Assembly: GCA_966250335.1 (NCBI GenBank)
Contig: CBINGZ010000067.1
Span: 1 to 17,719, forward strand
Direction: 5' to 3'
Length of the DNA stretch: 17,719 nt
Source: OLB7 sp966250335
Lineage (GTDB): Bacteria > Bacteroidota > Ignavibacteria > OLB7
Shown here piece by piece: positions 1 to 6,811 of the stretch. The notes beneath the pieces were generated by a model. It was not told where the DNA came from, did no database searches, and was given only the letters and a program-made list of their open reading frames with translations. Numbering within the stretch: the stretch's first letter is position 1; every line of letters begins with the position of its first letter. A program made the position numbers and the translations under genes.

Positions 1-65
1 CCTATGACGTACCTATCCCTCCTCCATTTTCGCAAACCTCTTACTTCCGGGTATACAAGGCCGTG
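1..65 (+). other. Partial CRISPR leader (left flank of the array)
   Basis: These 65 bases precede the first repeat. Repeat orientation (see the array entry) makes this the leader-proximal side, so it should be the 3' end of the leader, where new spacers are inserted. The stretch is only moderately AT-rich and I see no convincing promoter or integration-host-factor site in it. The leader assignment rests on repeat polarity alone. The leader promoter and any cas genes would lie beyond the left edge. Confidence 0.45.
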
Positions 66-3000
66 CTGTTCTCCGCATGCGCGGAGATGATCCCCGATGT
101 CCGTGTTAAAAGCTCTGGAAATTGCACTGTTCTCCGCATGCGCGGAGATGATCCTATGTCATTTCGAGATATGCCCCATGATATACGCTGTTCTCCGCAT
201 GCGCGGAGATGATCCGACTCAAAGGCGTCGTTAAAAAATACGGGCGGCCTGTTCTCCGCATGCGCGGAGATGATCCTGAATTGCTATCCGCATCAGTTGA
301 AGAGCGGTTCTGTTCTCCGCATGCGCGGAGATGATCCAATAGAGTTGGTCAACAAGGAGGGGGTGAAATTCTGTTCTCCGCATGCGCGGAGATGATCCTA
401 TCTTGGGTCCCGTCCAATCCGCTGTATATTACTGTTCTCCGCATGCGCGGAGATGATCCGGACGCGGGATATAACGTACCCCCTGCAAATAACTGTTCTC
501 CGCATGCGCGGAGATGATCCTAACCAGCAGATCCGGCTTGCCGCAATAGGCGGCTGTTCTCCGCATGCGCGGAGATGATCCGTGAAGCGCCTTCCCGCAG
601 ATGGTGTCCGTAAACTGTTCTCCGCATGCGCGGAGATGATCCCGGGTTTATGGTTATCTCGGTTAAAGTCGCCCCCTGTTCTCCGCATGCGCGGAGATGA
701 TCCTGTTCTGGGGATACTGCCACAAAATCGGAGGGCCTGTTCTCCGCATGCGCGGAGATGATCCGCATACCGAACCGTGCAGCCTGACAGCCGGATGCTG
801 TTCTCCGCATGCGCGGAGATGATCCCAGGACGGCCAGATTGAAACGGCCGAGGTCGTTCTGTTCTCCGCATGCGCGGAGATGATCCCGATATGAAGTGAT
901 CATTCCGGGGGAGGGCAAGCTGTTCTCCGCATGCGCGGAGATGATCCGGAACTTATCAAAGAGGGAAAAAACGAAGAGCACTGTTCTCCGCATGCGCGGA
1001 GATGATCCGGTCGAGGCGCAGGCGCTCCTCCCGATCATCACCTGTTCTCCGCATGCGCGGAGATGATCCCGCGAAGGTGTTCGCCACTGAGTCCAGCGAA
1101 GACTGTTCTCCGCATGCGCGGAGATGATCCGCAGCCCCGTAACGATCCTCGTCGACGCCCCCGCTGTTCTCCGCATGCGCGGAGATGATCCGCATCCATA
1201 CCGGGGGATTATCTCCCTTGTGGCCTGTTCTCCGCATGCGCGGAGATGATCCCGCCTTCCCGGTGTAGTTGTGCTTACCTCCCGACTGTTCTCCGCATGC
1301 GCGGAGATGATCCGCATATCGATTCCCGATTTAGATGTTCATGGATCTGTTCTCCGCATGCGCGGAGATGATCCCGCCACGGCCTTACTGCCGTCGGGCT
1401 TTTTCAGCTGTTCTCCGCATGCGCGGAGATGATCCGCTCTCGAATGGCTCCGAAGCGCCCGCGAGATCCTGTTCTCCGCATGCGCGGAGATGATCCTCAA
1501 TGGTATTCAGGTAACCCATTCTAGGAGAACTGTTCTCCGCATGCGCGGAGATGATCCGCGCCGATATCAGCAGCTCCGGTTCGAGCACGACTGTTCTCCG
1601 CATGCGCGGAGATGATCCCTGTATCTGAACAGGCCGGGCGAGATGAACCTGCTGTTCTCCGCATGCGCGGAGATGATCCCCCCTACTCAACATGAGCACC
1701 ACGACAGCGGAGCTGTTCTCCGCATGCGCGGAGATGATCCCGACGTGAACTCGAAGCTCTTCCTGCTCTACAACTGTTCTCCGCATGCGCGGAGATGATC
1801 CGGAGATGGGGAGGATGTTGGTGCCGCCGCCGCCCTGTTCTCCGCATGCGCGGAGATGATCCTACGGCGTTGGACGGATCGGCCACCACCGTCGACTGTT
1901 CTCCGCATGCGCGGAGATGATCCGGGCATTACGTGAACGTGGCGTCTGCGGATGCGCTGTTCTCCGCATGCGCGGAGATGATCCTACATCTTATCGAATG
2001 TGTACGTGATGCTGGAGCTGTTCTCCGCATGCGCGGAGATGATCCTTCCTTCCGTACGCCCTTCCCCTTGCGGATCATCTGTTCTCCGCATGCGCGGAGA
2101 TGATCCCGCCCCGGTTCGGGGCGTTCGGCATGCGGGTCACTGTTCTCCGCATGCGCGGAGATGATCCGTGGCGGGCGGTTGCCGGAGATGTCACGCCGTC
2201 CTGTTCTCCGCATGCGCGGAGATGATCCGAGAAGCATGAGCGATGTGACGCGGAGCGCGCACTGTTCTCCGCATGCGCGGAGATGATCCCTGCTCGCGCG
2301 ACGAGCAGGGATTGACGAACCGCTGTTCTCCGCATGCGCGGAGATGATCCTACCTCGACAACTGGACCCTGTGGGCCGGGATCCTGTTCTCCGCATGCGC
2401 GGAGATGATCCGGCCAACCGCATGGTCATCGCGTGGATTCGTGACTGTTCTCCGCATGCGCGGAGATGATCCCCCGCGCCTGGTGAGCTACGACCTCCGA
2501 CCGATCTGTTCTCCGCATGCGCGGAGATGATCCGTGGGTGTATCAGTATTACCGGCGCGAGTACCACTGTTCTCCGCATGCGCGGAGATGATCCTCGATC
2601 AGCCTCACACCCTTCGGTCCCCACGACCTGTTCTCCGCATGCGCGGAGATGATCCGACGATCTGGCGAATCGATCCGGATCTCGTCGACTGTTCTCCGCA
2701 TGCGCGGAGATGATCCCAAGGCCGAGAATATCGTACCGTACCTCTTCAGCTGTTCTCCGCATGCGCGGAGATGATCCGTCCAAGATATTGGCCGCAGTTA
2801 CGCCGCAATCCTGTTCTCCGCATGCGCGGAGATGATCCGGTAGGCTTATTATTTACCCGAAATTAACAGACCTGTTCTCCGCATGCGCGGAGATGATCCT
2901 GCGACAACCCCGCCTTCGTAGCTCGCGATGTACTGTTCTCCGCATGCGCGGAGATGATCCCAGGAGAATGCCATGAGAGGAAGAGGTGGAACACTGTTCT

Positions 3001-3509
3001 CCGCATGCGCGGAGATGATCCGAGATCGAGGCCACGAAGGGACAGCGGGATTTCCTGTTCTCCGCATGCGCGGAGATGATCCGTCCGCGCCAGACGAGGC
3101 CGGCGGCTTGGAACGCTGTTCTCCGCATGCGCGGAGATGATCCGCGACCGATCCCCCGTCCCGAGGTCGTCCCGACCTGTTCTCCGCATGCGCGGAGATG
3201 ATCCTTCCTGGGACTGTGACGAGGATGCGGTCTATTCCTGTTCTCCGCATGCGCGGAGATGATCCGAGTCTCGGCATCACGGAGGCTCAGGCGCGCGGCT
3301 GTTCTCCGCATGCGCGGAGATGATCCGACCCGTTCGACGAGAAATTCTACGACCTCAATCTGTTCTCCGCATGCGCGGAGATGATCCCGCCATAATTGCC
3401 CTCTCAATGAAACGTGGTAGCTGTTCTCCGCATGCGCGGAGATGATCCCAGCGACCAAGGCCGCATTACGGACGTTGGGGGCTGTTCTCCGCATGCGCGG
3501 AGATGATCC
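66..3509 (+). CRISPR. Type I-E-like CRISPR array, 57 repeats, 56 spacers
   Basis: Fifty-seven copies of a 28-bp repeat begin at 66 and recur every 61 bp, the last at 3482; I checked every start against this spacing. All copies look identical, including the first and last. Each repeat begins CTGTT, holds a hairpin TCTCCGC/GCGGAGA around an ATGC tetraloop, and ends ATGATCC. This is the layout of type I-E repeats (Cas6e-cleaved hairpin followed by a short 3' part that becomes the crRNA 5' handle). Spacers are all 33 bp, or 32 bp if the first base is counted as a variable 29th repeat base, as in E. coli. Polarity by comparison with known I-E repeats puts transcription on the + strand, with the leader left and the oldest spacers right. 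I noticed no duplicated spacers. No cas gene is in the window, so interference and adaptation proteins must be encoded elsewhere. The repeat has no stop on the minus strand in any frame and the 61-bp period shifts frame each time, which produces long meaningless open frames here. Confidence 0.98.
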
Positions 3510-3710
3510 TGCAGGATCGTATCTCTGTCCCAGCAGAGCCTAAGCTCTGATTTTCTTGTGCTCCCGGCTGCGATTTCCTGCCTGACAGTCCCGCATTGCT
3601 AGGCCTTGCTGCTTGCTTACCTCGTCGAGCAGCAACAGCAGTGATATTGGCGGCATGGGATAACACAACCACATCTCTCAAAGCTGTCTTTGCCAGACGT
3701 AGCACAAAAC
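3510..3710. other. Gene-free right flank of the CRISPR array
   Basis: About 200 bp between the last repeat and the tRNA terminator. I see no gene. It holds a small hairpin just after the array (3534-3549, separate entry) and a second inverted repeat, TTGCTGCT at 3606-3613 with AGCAGCAA at 3628-3635, whose purpose is unclear. No degenerate CRISPR repeat is visible, so the array stops abruptly at a perfect repeat. Confidence 0.6.
3534..3555 (+). terminator. Candidate weak terminator of the CRISPR transcript
   Basis: CAGAGC and GCTCTG form a perfect 6-bp stem with a CTAA loop (3534-3549), followed by ATTTTC. It lies 24 bp after the last repeat on the strand expected to be transcribed, so it could end the pre-crRNA. 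The stem is short and the T tract brief, so this is only a candidate. Confidence 0.35.
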
Positions 3711-3749
3711 AAAAAAGGCTGCGAAATCTCGTAGATTTTGCAGCCTTTT
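3711..3749 (-). terminator. Intrinsic terminator after tRNA-Glu
   Basis: Read on the minus strand, AAGGCTGC pairs with GCAGCCTT, the stem continues as AAATCT/AGATTT around an ACG loop with one mismatch, and a run of six T follows. It starts one base past the tRNA 3' end. It is a strong Rho-independent terminator for the tRNA transcript and would insulate it from the CRISPR region. Confidence 0.9.
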
Positions 3750-3750
3750 G

Positions 3751-3822
3751 TACTCCGGACGGGACTCGAACCCGTGCTACCACCGTGAAAGGGTGGCGAC
3801 CTAACCGCTAGTCGACCGGAGC
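3751..3822 (-). tRNA. tRNA-Glu (anticodon UUC)
   Basis: The minus strand folds as a full cloverleaf of 72 nt. The acceptor stem is GCTCCGG with CCGGAGT (terminal G-U pair), the D stem is GAC/GTC, and the anticodon stem CCACC/GGTGG encloses loop CTTTCAC with anticodon TTC. The T arm is ACGGG/CCCGT with loop TTCGAGT, and the discriminator base is A. CCA is not encoded, so it would be added after transcription. It reads GAA/GAG codons. Confidence 0.96.
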
Positions 3823-3829
3823 AAATACG

Positions 3830-3878
3830 GACCGGCCGGCAGCGCTACCTCGTGGGTCGCGACAGGTTCCGGCCGGTC
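3830..3878. repeat. Inverted repeat upstream of tRNA-Glu
   Basis: GACCGGCCGG at 3830-3839 and CCGGCCGGTC at 3869-3878 form a perfect 10-bp, all but one G/C, stem with a 29-nt loop. It lies just 5' of the tRNA and about 220 bp downstream of the lipoprotein gene. It could end that gene's transcript or mark the 5' leader of the tRNA precursor. There is no T tract. The rest of 3823-4099 shows no gene on either strand. Confidence 0.5.
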
Positions 3879-4099
3879 AGTTGCGCTTTCGCGCATTAGG
3901 GGGACCGCAAGATACGTCGAATCGGGGCGTTTGTACAACGTTGCCACAGATTTTAACGTATTCCGGTCCCGCGCGCATGTCCAAGAGGTCGGGTGGGCGC
4001 CGCCGGCCGCCCATGGGCCGGTCGACGACGCCCGCTGATCGACGGACTCAGGGACAATCTCCCCGGTCGTCCTTGAATCCGTCCCCCCGTGTTCTAGTT

Positions 4100-4516
4100 C
4101 TAGTGTCCCCCTTCCTTGCAGCAGTCGGGAAGCGCGTCGTAGGCGGCGGCATCACGCTGCACCGATTCGGTGCTGTAGCCGGCATGCGCGATCGCCGTCT
4201 CCAGCTCCTTCTTCACATCCGCCGTATTGTTCGAAACTTTCACGAATACCGACTTGTTGTCTACATCGACGTCGACCTTCTGGTAGGCGGGAACCGCGGC
4301 GACAGCCTTGCTGATCGTCTTGGCGCACGATTCGCACTGCATCGTCGGCACCGCGATCTTGATCACGTTCGGATCGTTCGTGTTCTCTATCCGTGCCGTC
4401 GCCTCCTTCGCCGCTCCGTCGCCGGCAGTGTCGCCTGCGGGGGCAGCCTTCTCGTCGGAGCAGGCGCCGAGAACCAGCGCAAGGGCGAACAGCGCCCCGG
4501 TCAACAACTTCTTCAC
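4100..4516 (-). CDS. Heavy-metal-associated (HMA) domain lipoprotein
   Basis: The 138-residue product has a basic start (MKKLL), a hydrophobic stretch and a lipobox LGAC with the lipidated Cys at residue 19, so it should be anchored in a membrane facing the periplasm. After an Ala/Asp/Gly-rich linker, residues about 50-120 form an HMA fold of the MerP/CopZ type, with the metal site MQCESC (Cys61, Cys64) and pattern VDVDVDNKSVFVKV typical of its beta strands. The tail ends DCCKEGGH, adding two Cys and a His that may bind metal too. The start is GTG at 4516, chosen because AGGAG lies 10 nt upstream and because the signal peptide begins exactly there; the frame stays open to an ATG at 4609, but that would bury the signal peptide. 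Likely role: periplasmic binding or shuttling of Cu+ or Hg2+ (family knowledge). No transporter, P-type ATPase or metal regulator is adjacent, so the metal is unknown. Confidence 0.85.
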   Translation of the reverse strand: MKKLLTGALFALALVLGACSDEKAAPAGDTAGDGAAKEATARIENTNDPNVIKIAVPTMQCESCAKTISKAVAAVPAYQKVDVDVDNKSVFVKVSNNTADVKKELETAIAHAGYSTESVQRDAAAYDALPDCCKEGGH

Positions 4517-4526
4517 GATGAGTATT

Positions 4527-4531
4527 CTCCT
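4527..4531 (-). promoter_or_regulatory. Ribosome binding site fixing the GTG start of the HMA lipoprotein
   Basis: The minus strand reads AGGAG followed by 10 nt and then GTG at 4516. It is the main reason for preferring this start over the in-frame ATG at 4609. Confidence 0.65.
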
Positions 4532-4561
4532 GAATGATTGAGTAAGTTCCGAGCGGTCCGG

Positions 4562-4567
4562 ATTATA
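4562..4567 (-). promoter_or_regulatory. Candidate -10 element for the HMA lipoprotein gene
   Basis: The minus strand reads TATAAT, about 46 nt before the GTG start. I see no good -35 match at the usual distance, and Bacteroidota housekeeping promoters often use a different -7 motif, so this is a weak call. Confidence 0.25.
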
Positions 4568-4713
4568 CGGTCCGCCGGTCGTTGACGGATTCATATCTTC
4601 GCGGTGCATGCCGCGAACGCCCGATCAGGACTCCGGACCCGAACGTCCGATCTCCGGATTCCGAATCCGTCGCCCAGAGGAAATTTCGAGTGGAGGGACG
4701 AACTACCGAAGCG

Positions 4714-4721
4714 TATGTTTG
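4714..4721 (+). promoter_or_regulatory. Candidate Bacteroidota-type -7 element for the 4794-6426 operon
   Basis: TATGTTTG fits the Bacteroidota -7 consensus TAnnTTTG exactly and lies about 73 nt before the first start codon of the operon. No clear TTTG -33 box is found at the expected distance upstream. The remaining divergent region 4568-4713 shows no other signal. Confidence 0.35.
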
Positions 4722-4778
4722 ATCATCCCCGATCCATCCGAACTCCATGTTCGCAATCCATATTACGATATTGATATC

Positions 4779-4784
4779 AAGGAG
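4779..4784 (+). promoter_or_regulatory. Ribosome binding site fixing the start at 4794
   Basis: AAGGAG followed by 9 nt and ATG at 4794. The frame is open upstream to 4608, but this site and the change from non-protein-like to conserved-looking sequence at MPEIIRV decide the start. Confidence 0.75.
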
Positions 4785-4793
4785 CACACGGCC

Positions 4794-5159
4794 ATGCCTG
4801 AGATCATACGCGTCCTGACGGACGATCAGGGGACGATCACCCACCTGGTGACCGACGAGGAAGAACGCCTCTCCAGCGCGGAACTGGCGGCAGCCCTCGA
4901 TCAGGGGAAGGACTATTATGTCACGTTCGGAGATGATCTCCGTTACACCATCACCATGGTCGCCGAGGACGGACGTCTGGAACCGACCGTGGACGATGCC
5001 GACGGAGTCCACTCGATCTGGGACCTTCCGCAGGAGGAAGACCCGGCCGAGGAGGAGATCGAGGAGATGTTCGACGAGATGTCCCGTATGGGAGAGTTCG
5101 ATGAAGACAACTTCGACGGCCCCGACAGGAATGAGAAAGACGTGGAAGGAATGCTGTGA
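4794..5159 (+). CDS. Small acidic protein, DUF3892-like N-terminus
   Basis: The 121-residue protein has no signal peptide or membrane segment. Residues 1-70 (MPEIIRVLTDDQGTITHLV, then a DEEERLS patch and a GKDYYVTF strand) recall DUF3892-type small proteins in pattern; this is a resemblance, not a firm assignment. The second half is extremely acidic, with runs of Glu and Asp around residues 80-115, and looks disordered. It is the first gene of an operon: its TGA overlaps the GTG start of the FtsB-like gene (GTGA at 5156-5159), so the two are probably translationally coupled. No function can be stated. A cytoplasmic partner or regulator of the adjacent division protein or kinase is possible but is only inferred from position. 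Confidence 0.75.
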   Translation: MPEIIRVLTDDQGTITHLVTDEEERLSSAELAAALDQGKDYYVTFGDDLRYTITMVAEDGRLEPTVDDADGVHSIWDLPQEEDPAEEEIEEMFDEMSRMGEFDEDNFDGPDRNEKDVEGML

Positions 5160-5467
5160 AGGTCTTCCGCCGTCGCTTCCGTCCCAGACCGCTGACGACC
5201 CGCCGAAAGGTGGCCCTGATCGTGGCCGTCGCGCTCCCGGTGGCGCTGATTTTCACCTTCAGCAGCCGCGGCCTGATGCGACGCCTTCAGCTTGAAATGG
5301 AGGCGGACGAGCTTCGGCAGGAGGTCTACCATCAGCGCGCCGTCGGCGATTCGCTCCGACTGGAGATCCGTACCATGCAGGAAGATACGGCCGCCATCGA
5401 ACGCCTGGCCCGCGAACGCTACGGCATGGCGCGCAAGGGTGAAACCATCTACAGGGTCCAGGAATGA
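5156..5467 (+). CDS. FtsB/DivIC-family septum formation protein
   Basis: The 103-residue protein has the usual size and layout of FtsB/DivIC: a very basic cytoplasmic N-terminus (RRRFRPRPLTTRRK), one transmembrane helix at about 19-36, an extracytoplasmic coiled coil at about 40-78 (RLQLEMEADELRQEV), and the conserved C-terminal block ERYGMARKGETIYRV at about 87-101. In bacteria these proteins join FtsL and FtsQ/DivIB to connect and activate the septal peptidoglycan synthase during cell division (family knowledge). The start is GTG at 5156, overlapping the stop of the preceding gene; the next gene starts inside its last codons (ATGA at 5464-5467). In many bacteria ftsB follows eno; here it sits between an unknown acidic protein and a sugar kinase. 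Family assignment is strong; whether it is the FtsB or DivIC ortholog cannot be decided. Confidence 0.87.
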   Translation: MKVFRRRFRPRPLTTRRKVALIVAVALPVALIFTFSSRGLMRRLQLEMEADELRQEVYHQRAVGDSLRLEIRTMQEDTAAIERLARERYGMARKGETIYRVQE

Positions 5468-6426
5468 GCCAGGGACGGCTTGCCGTCGGCGTGGATGTCG
5501 GAGGAACCTCCATCAAGTTCGGCGCCGTACGCGACGACGATACGGTCGTCGTGGAACGCCTTACACTCCCGACCGATGCCGAGCAGGGAGTGGAGAGAGT
5601 CTTCGCGCGGATCGCCGAGGGAGTCAACCACCTTCTCGAACTTCTTCCGGATCGCGTCACGGCCGTCGGCCTGGGCGTGCCGGGGGTGGCGAATCCTCGG
5701 GGAGAAATATCGTATCCGCCGAACTTCCCGGGGTGGGAGGTGGTCCCCGTGGCCGACAGACTGCGGCCGCTTCTGAAGGCCGACGTCCCGATCGCAGTGG
5801 AGAACGACGCCAACGTCGCGGCATTCGCCGAGGCGCGCGCGCCGGGCTGCACCGATCGGGATTTTCTCTTCGTGACCCTGGGGACGGGAGTGGGGGGATG
5901 TATCATCAGCGACGGACAGATCTGGCGCGGCGCCACCGGAGGCGCGGGAGAAGTGGGGCATATCTCCATCGACCTGAACGGCCATCTCTGCAACTGCGGG
6001 TCGCGAGGGTGCATCGAGGCATATCTCGGTCAGCGATATCTTACGGCCCATGCAGCGCAACGCCTGGTACGGTTTCCGGAATCGCTGCTGAACGATATGA
6101 TGCGCGACGGCGCCGAGCTCGATCCCAGACTGATCAACCATGCGGCGGAATCGGGAGACAGGTTCTCGCAGGATTTTCTGAGAGAGATGGGGGAGATCCT
6201 GGGGGGAGGCCTTGCCTCGGCGCTGAACCTGTGCGATCTGCACCTGGTAATCGTCGGAGGGGGGATGGCGGGCGCCGAACGATGGCTGATCGACCCCGCA
6301 CGCCGCGCCCTGCGGGGCCGCCTGCTGAAATCGGTATCGCACGACGTTGAACTGCGCGCAGCCCGCTATCAGAACGATGCCGGCATCATCGGAGCCGCCC
6401 TGCTGGGGCTGGAAGCGGCGGGATGA
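5464..6426 (+). CDS. ROK-family sugar kinase (probable glucokinase)
   Basis: The 320-residue protein has all ROK kinase marks: the N-terminal phosphate-binding loop GVDVGGTSIKFG (residues 9-20), the catalytic END segment (ENDAN, Asp115), the second phosphate loop GTGVGG (140-145), the sugar-contact EVGH (163-166), and the zinc motif CNCGSRGC (Cys176, Cys178, Cys183, with His166). A late IVGGG adenosine-binding segment is also present. Family members phosphorylate glucose, or another hexose or N-acetylhexosamine, with ATP in the cytosol; glucokinase is the most likely activity given the full motif set and length. It overlaps the FtsB-like gene by 4 bp, so expression should be coupled to a cell-division protein. 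Downstream lies a large palindromic element (6472-6644) that may stop its transcript. Confidence 0.93.
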   Translation: MSQGRLAVGVDVGGTSIKFGAVRDDDTVVVERLTLPTDAEQGVERVFARIAEGVNHLLELLPDRVTAVGLGVPGVANPRGEISYPPNFPGWEVVPVADRLRPLLKADVPIAVENDANVAAFAEARAPGCTDRDFLFVTLGTGVGGCIISDGQIWRGATGGAGEVGHISIDLNGHLCNCGSRGCIEAYLGQRYLTAHAAQRLVRFPESLLNDMMRDGAELDPRLINHAAESGDRFSQDFLREMGEILGGGLASALNLCDLHLVIVGGGMAGAERWLIDPARRALRGRLLKSVSHDVELRAARYQNDAGIIGAALLGLEAAG

Positions 6427-6471
6427 TCGGCGGACGGCAGGACGACGACATGTCGGACTATCTCTCTTCAA

Positions 6472-6644
6472 GCCCTGAAAGGGCGTGCCCTTTGTAGCAC
6501 CGGGCCATTCTACAATTCTTCAAGCGCCGAAGGTGCGTACCATTTGCTTCCTTATCGATGGTGGAAGGAAGAATGGTACGCACCTTCGGCGCTTAAAGAT
6601 TAGAATATCGCACAGGGCTACAAATGGGCGCTCCCTTCGGGAGC
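6472..6644. repeat. Nested palindromic REP/MITE-like element
   Basis: The core is a perfect 23-bp inverted repeat, 6522-6544 with 6572-6594 (arms start AAGCGCCGAAGG), with an inner CTTCCTT/AAGGAAG stem in the loop. Outside it, ATTCTACAATTCTT (6507-6520) and its partner near 6595-6606 pair imperfectly, and the ends GTGCCCTTTGTAGC (6485-6498) and GCTACAAATGGGCGC (6617-6631) are imperfect inverted copies. Each end carries a small hairpin: GCCCT/AGGGC at 6472-6484 and GCTCCC/GGGAGC at 6630-6644. Such paired head-to-head palindromes are typical of REP doublets mobilised by IS200-like (RAYT) transposases, or of MITEs. It lies between convergent genes and could end transcription from both sides. The rest of 6427-6811 shows no gene. 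Confidence 0.75.
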
Positions 6645-6811
6645 CGATATATGGTCGATGTCCGGCATTGCCGTTACTCGCCGGAATGGGCGAGGCTCGA
6701 TCCCATCCTTACCTCTTTACCGGCATGACCGTCAACGCCCGGCATCATCTCTTTTTATCGGCATAAGCTTCCGCCCCCGCATCACATCATTGTTGTGCGG
6801 AGAGATCATCC

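Noticed and set aside
154..3494. Several minus-strand open frames of 60-284 codons with recurring IISAHAEN, DHLRACGEQ and SSPRMRRT peptides
   Set aside because: These are translations of the CRISPR repeat in its three minus-strand frames. The repeat lacks minus-strand stops and the 61-bp period rotates the frame, so the peptides alternate. This is a known source of false proteins in databases.
3881..4537. A 218-codon plus-strand open frame
   Set aside because: It is antisense to the HMA lipoprotein gene, whose signal peptide, lipobox, CxxC and ribosome site are clear. The plus-strand product has no recognisable pattern.
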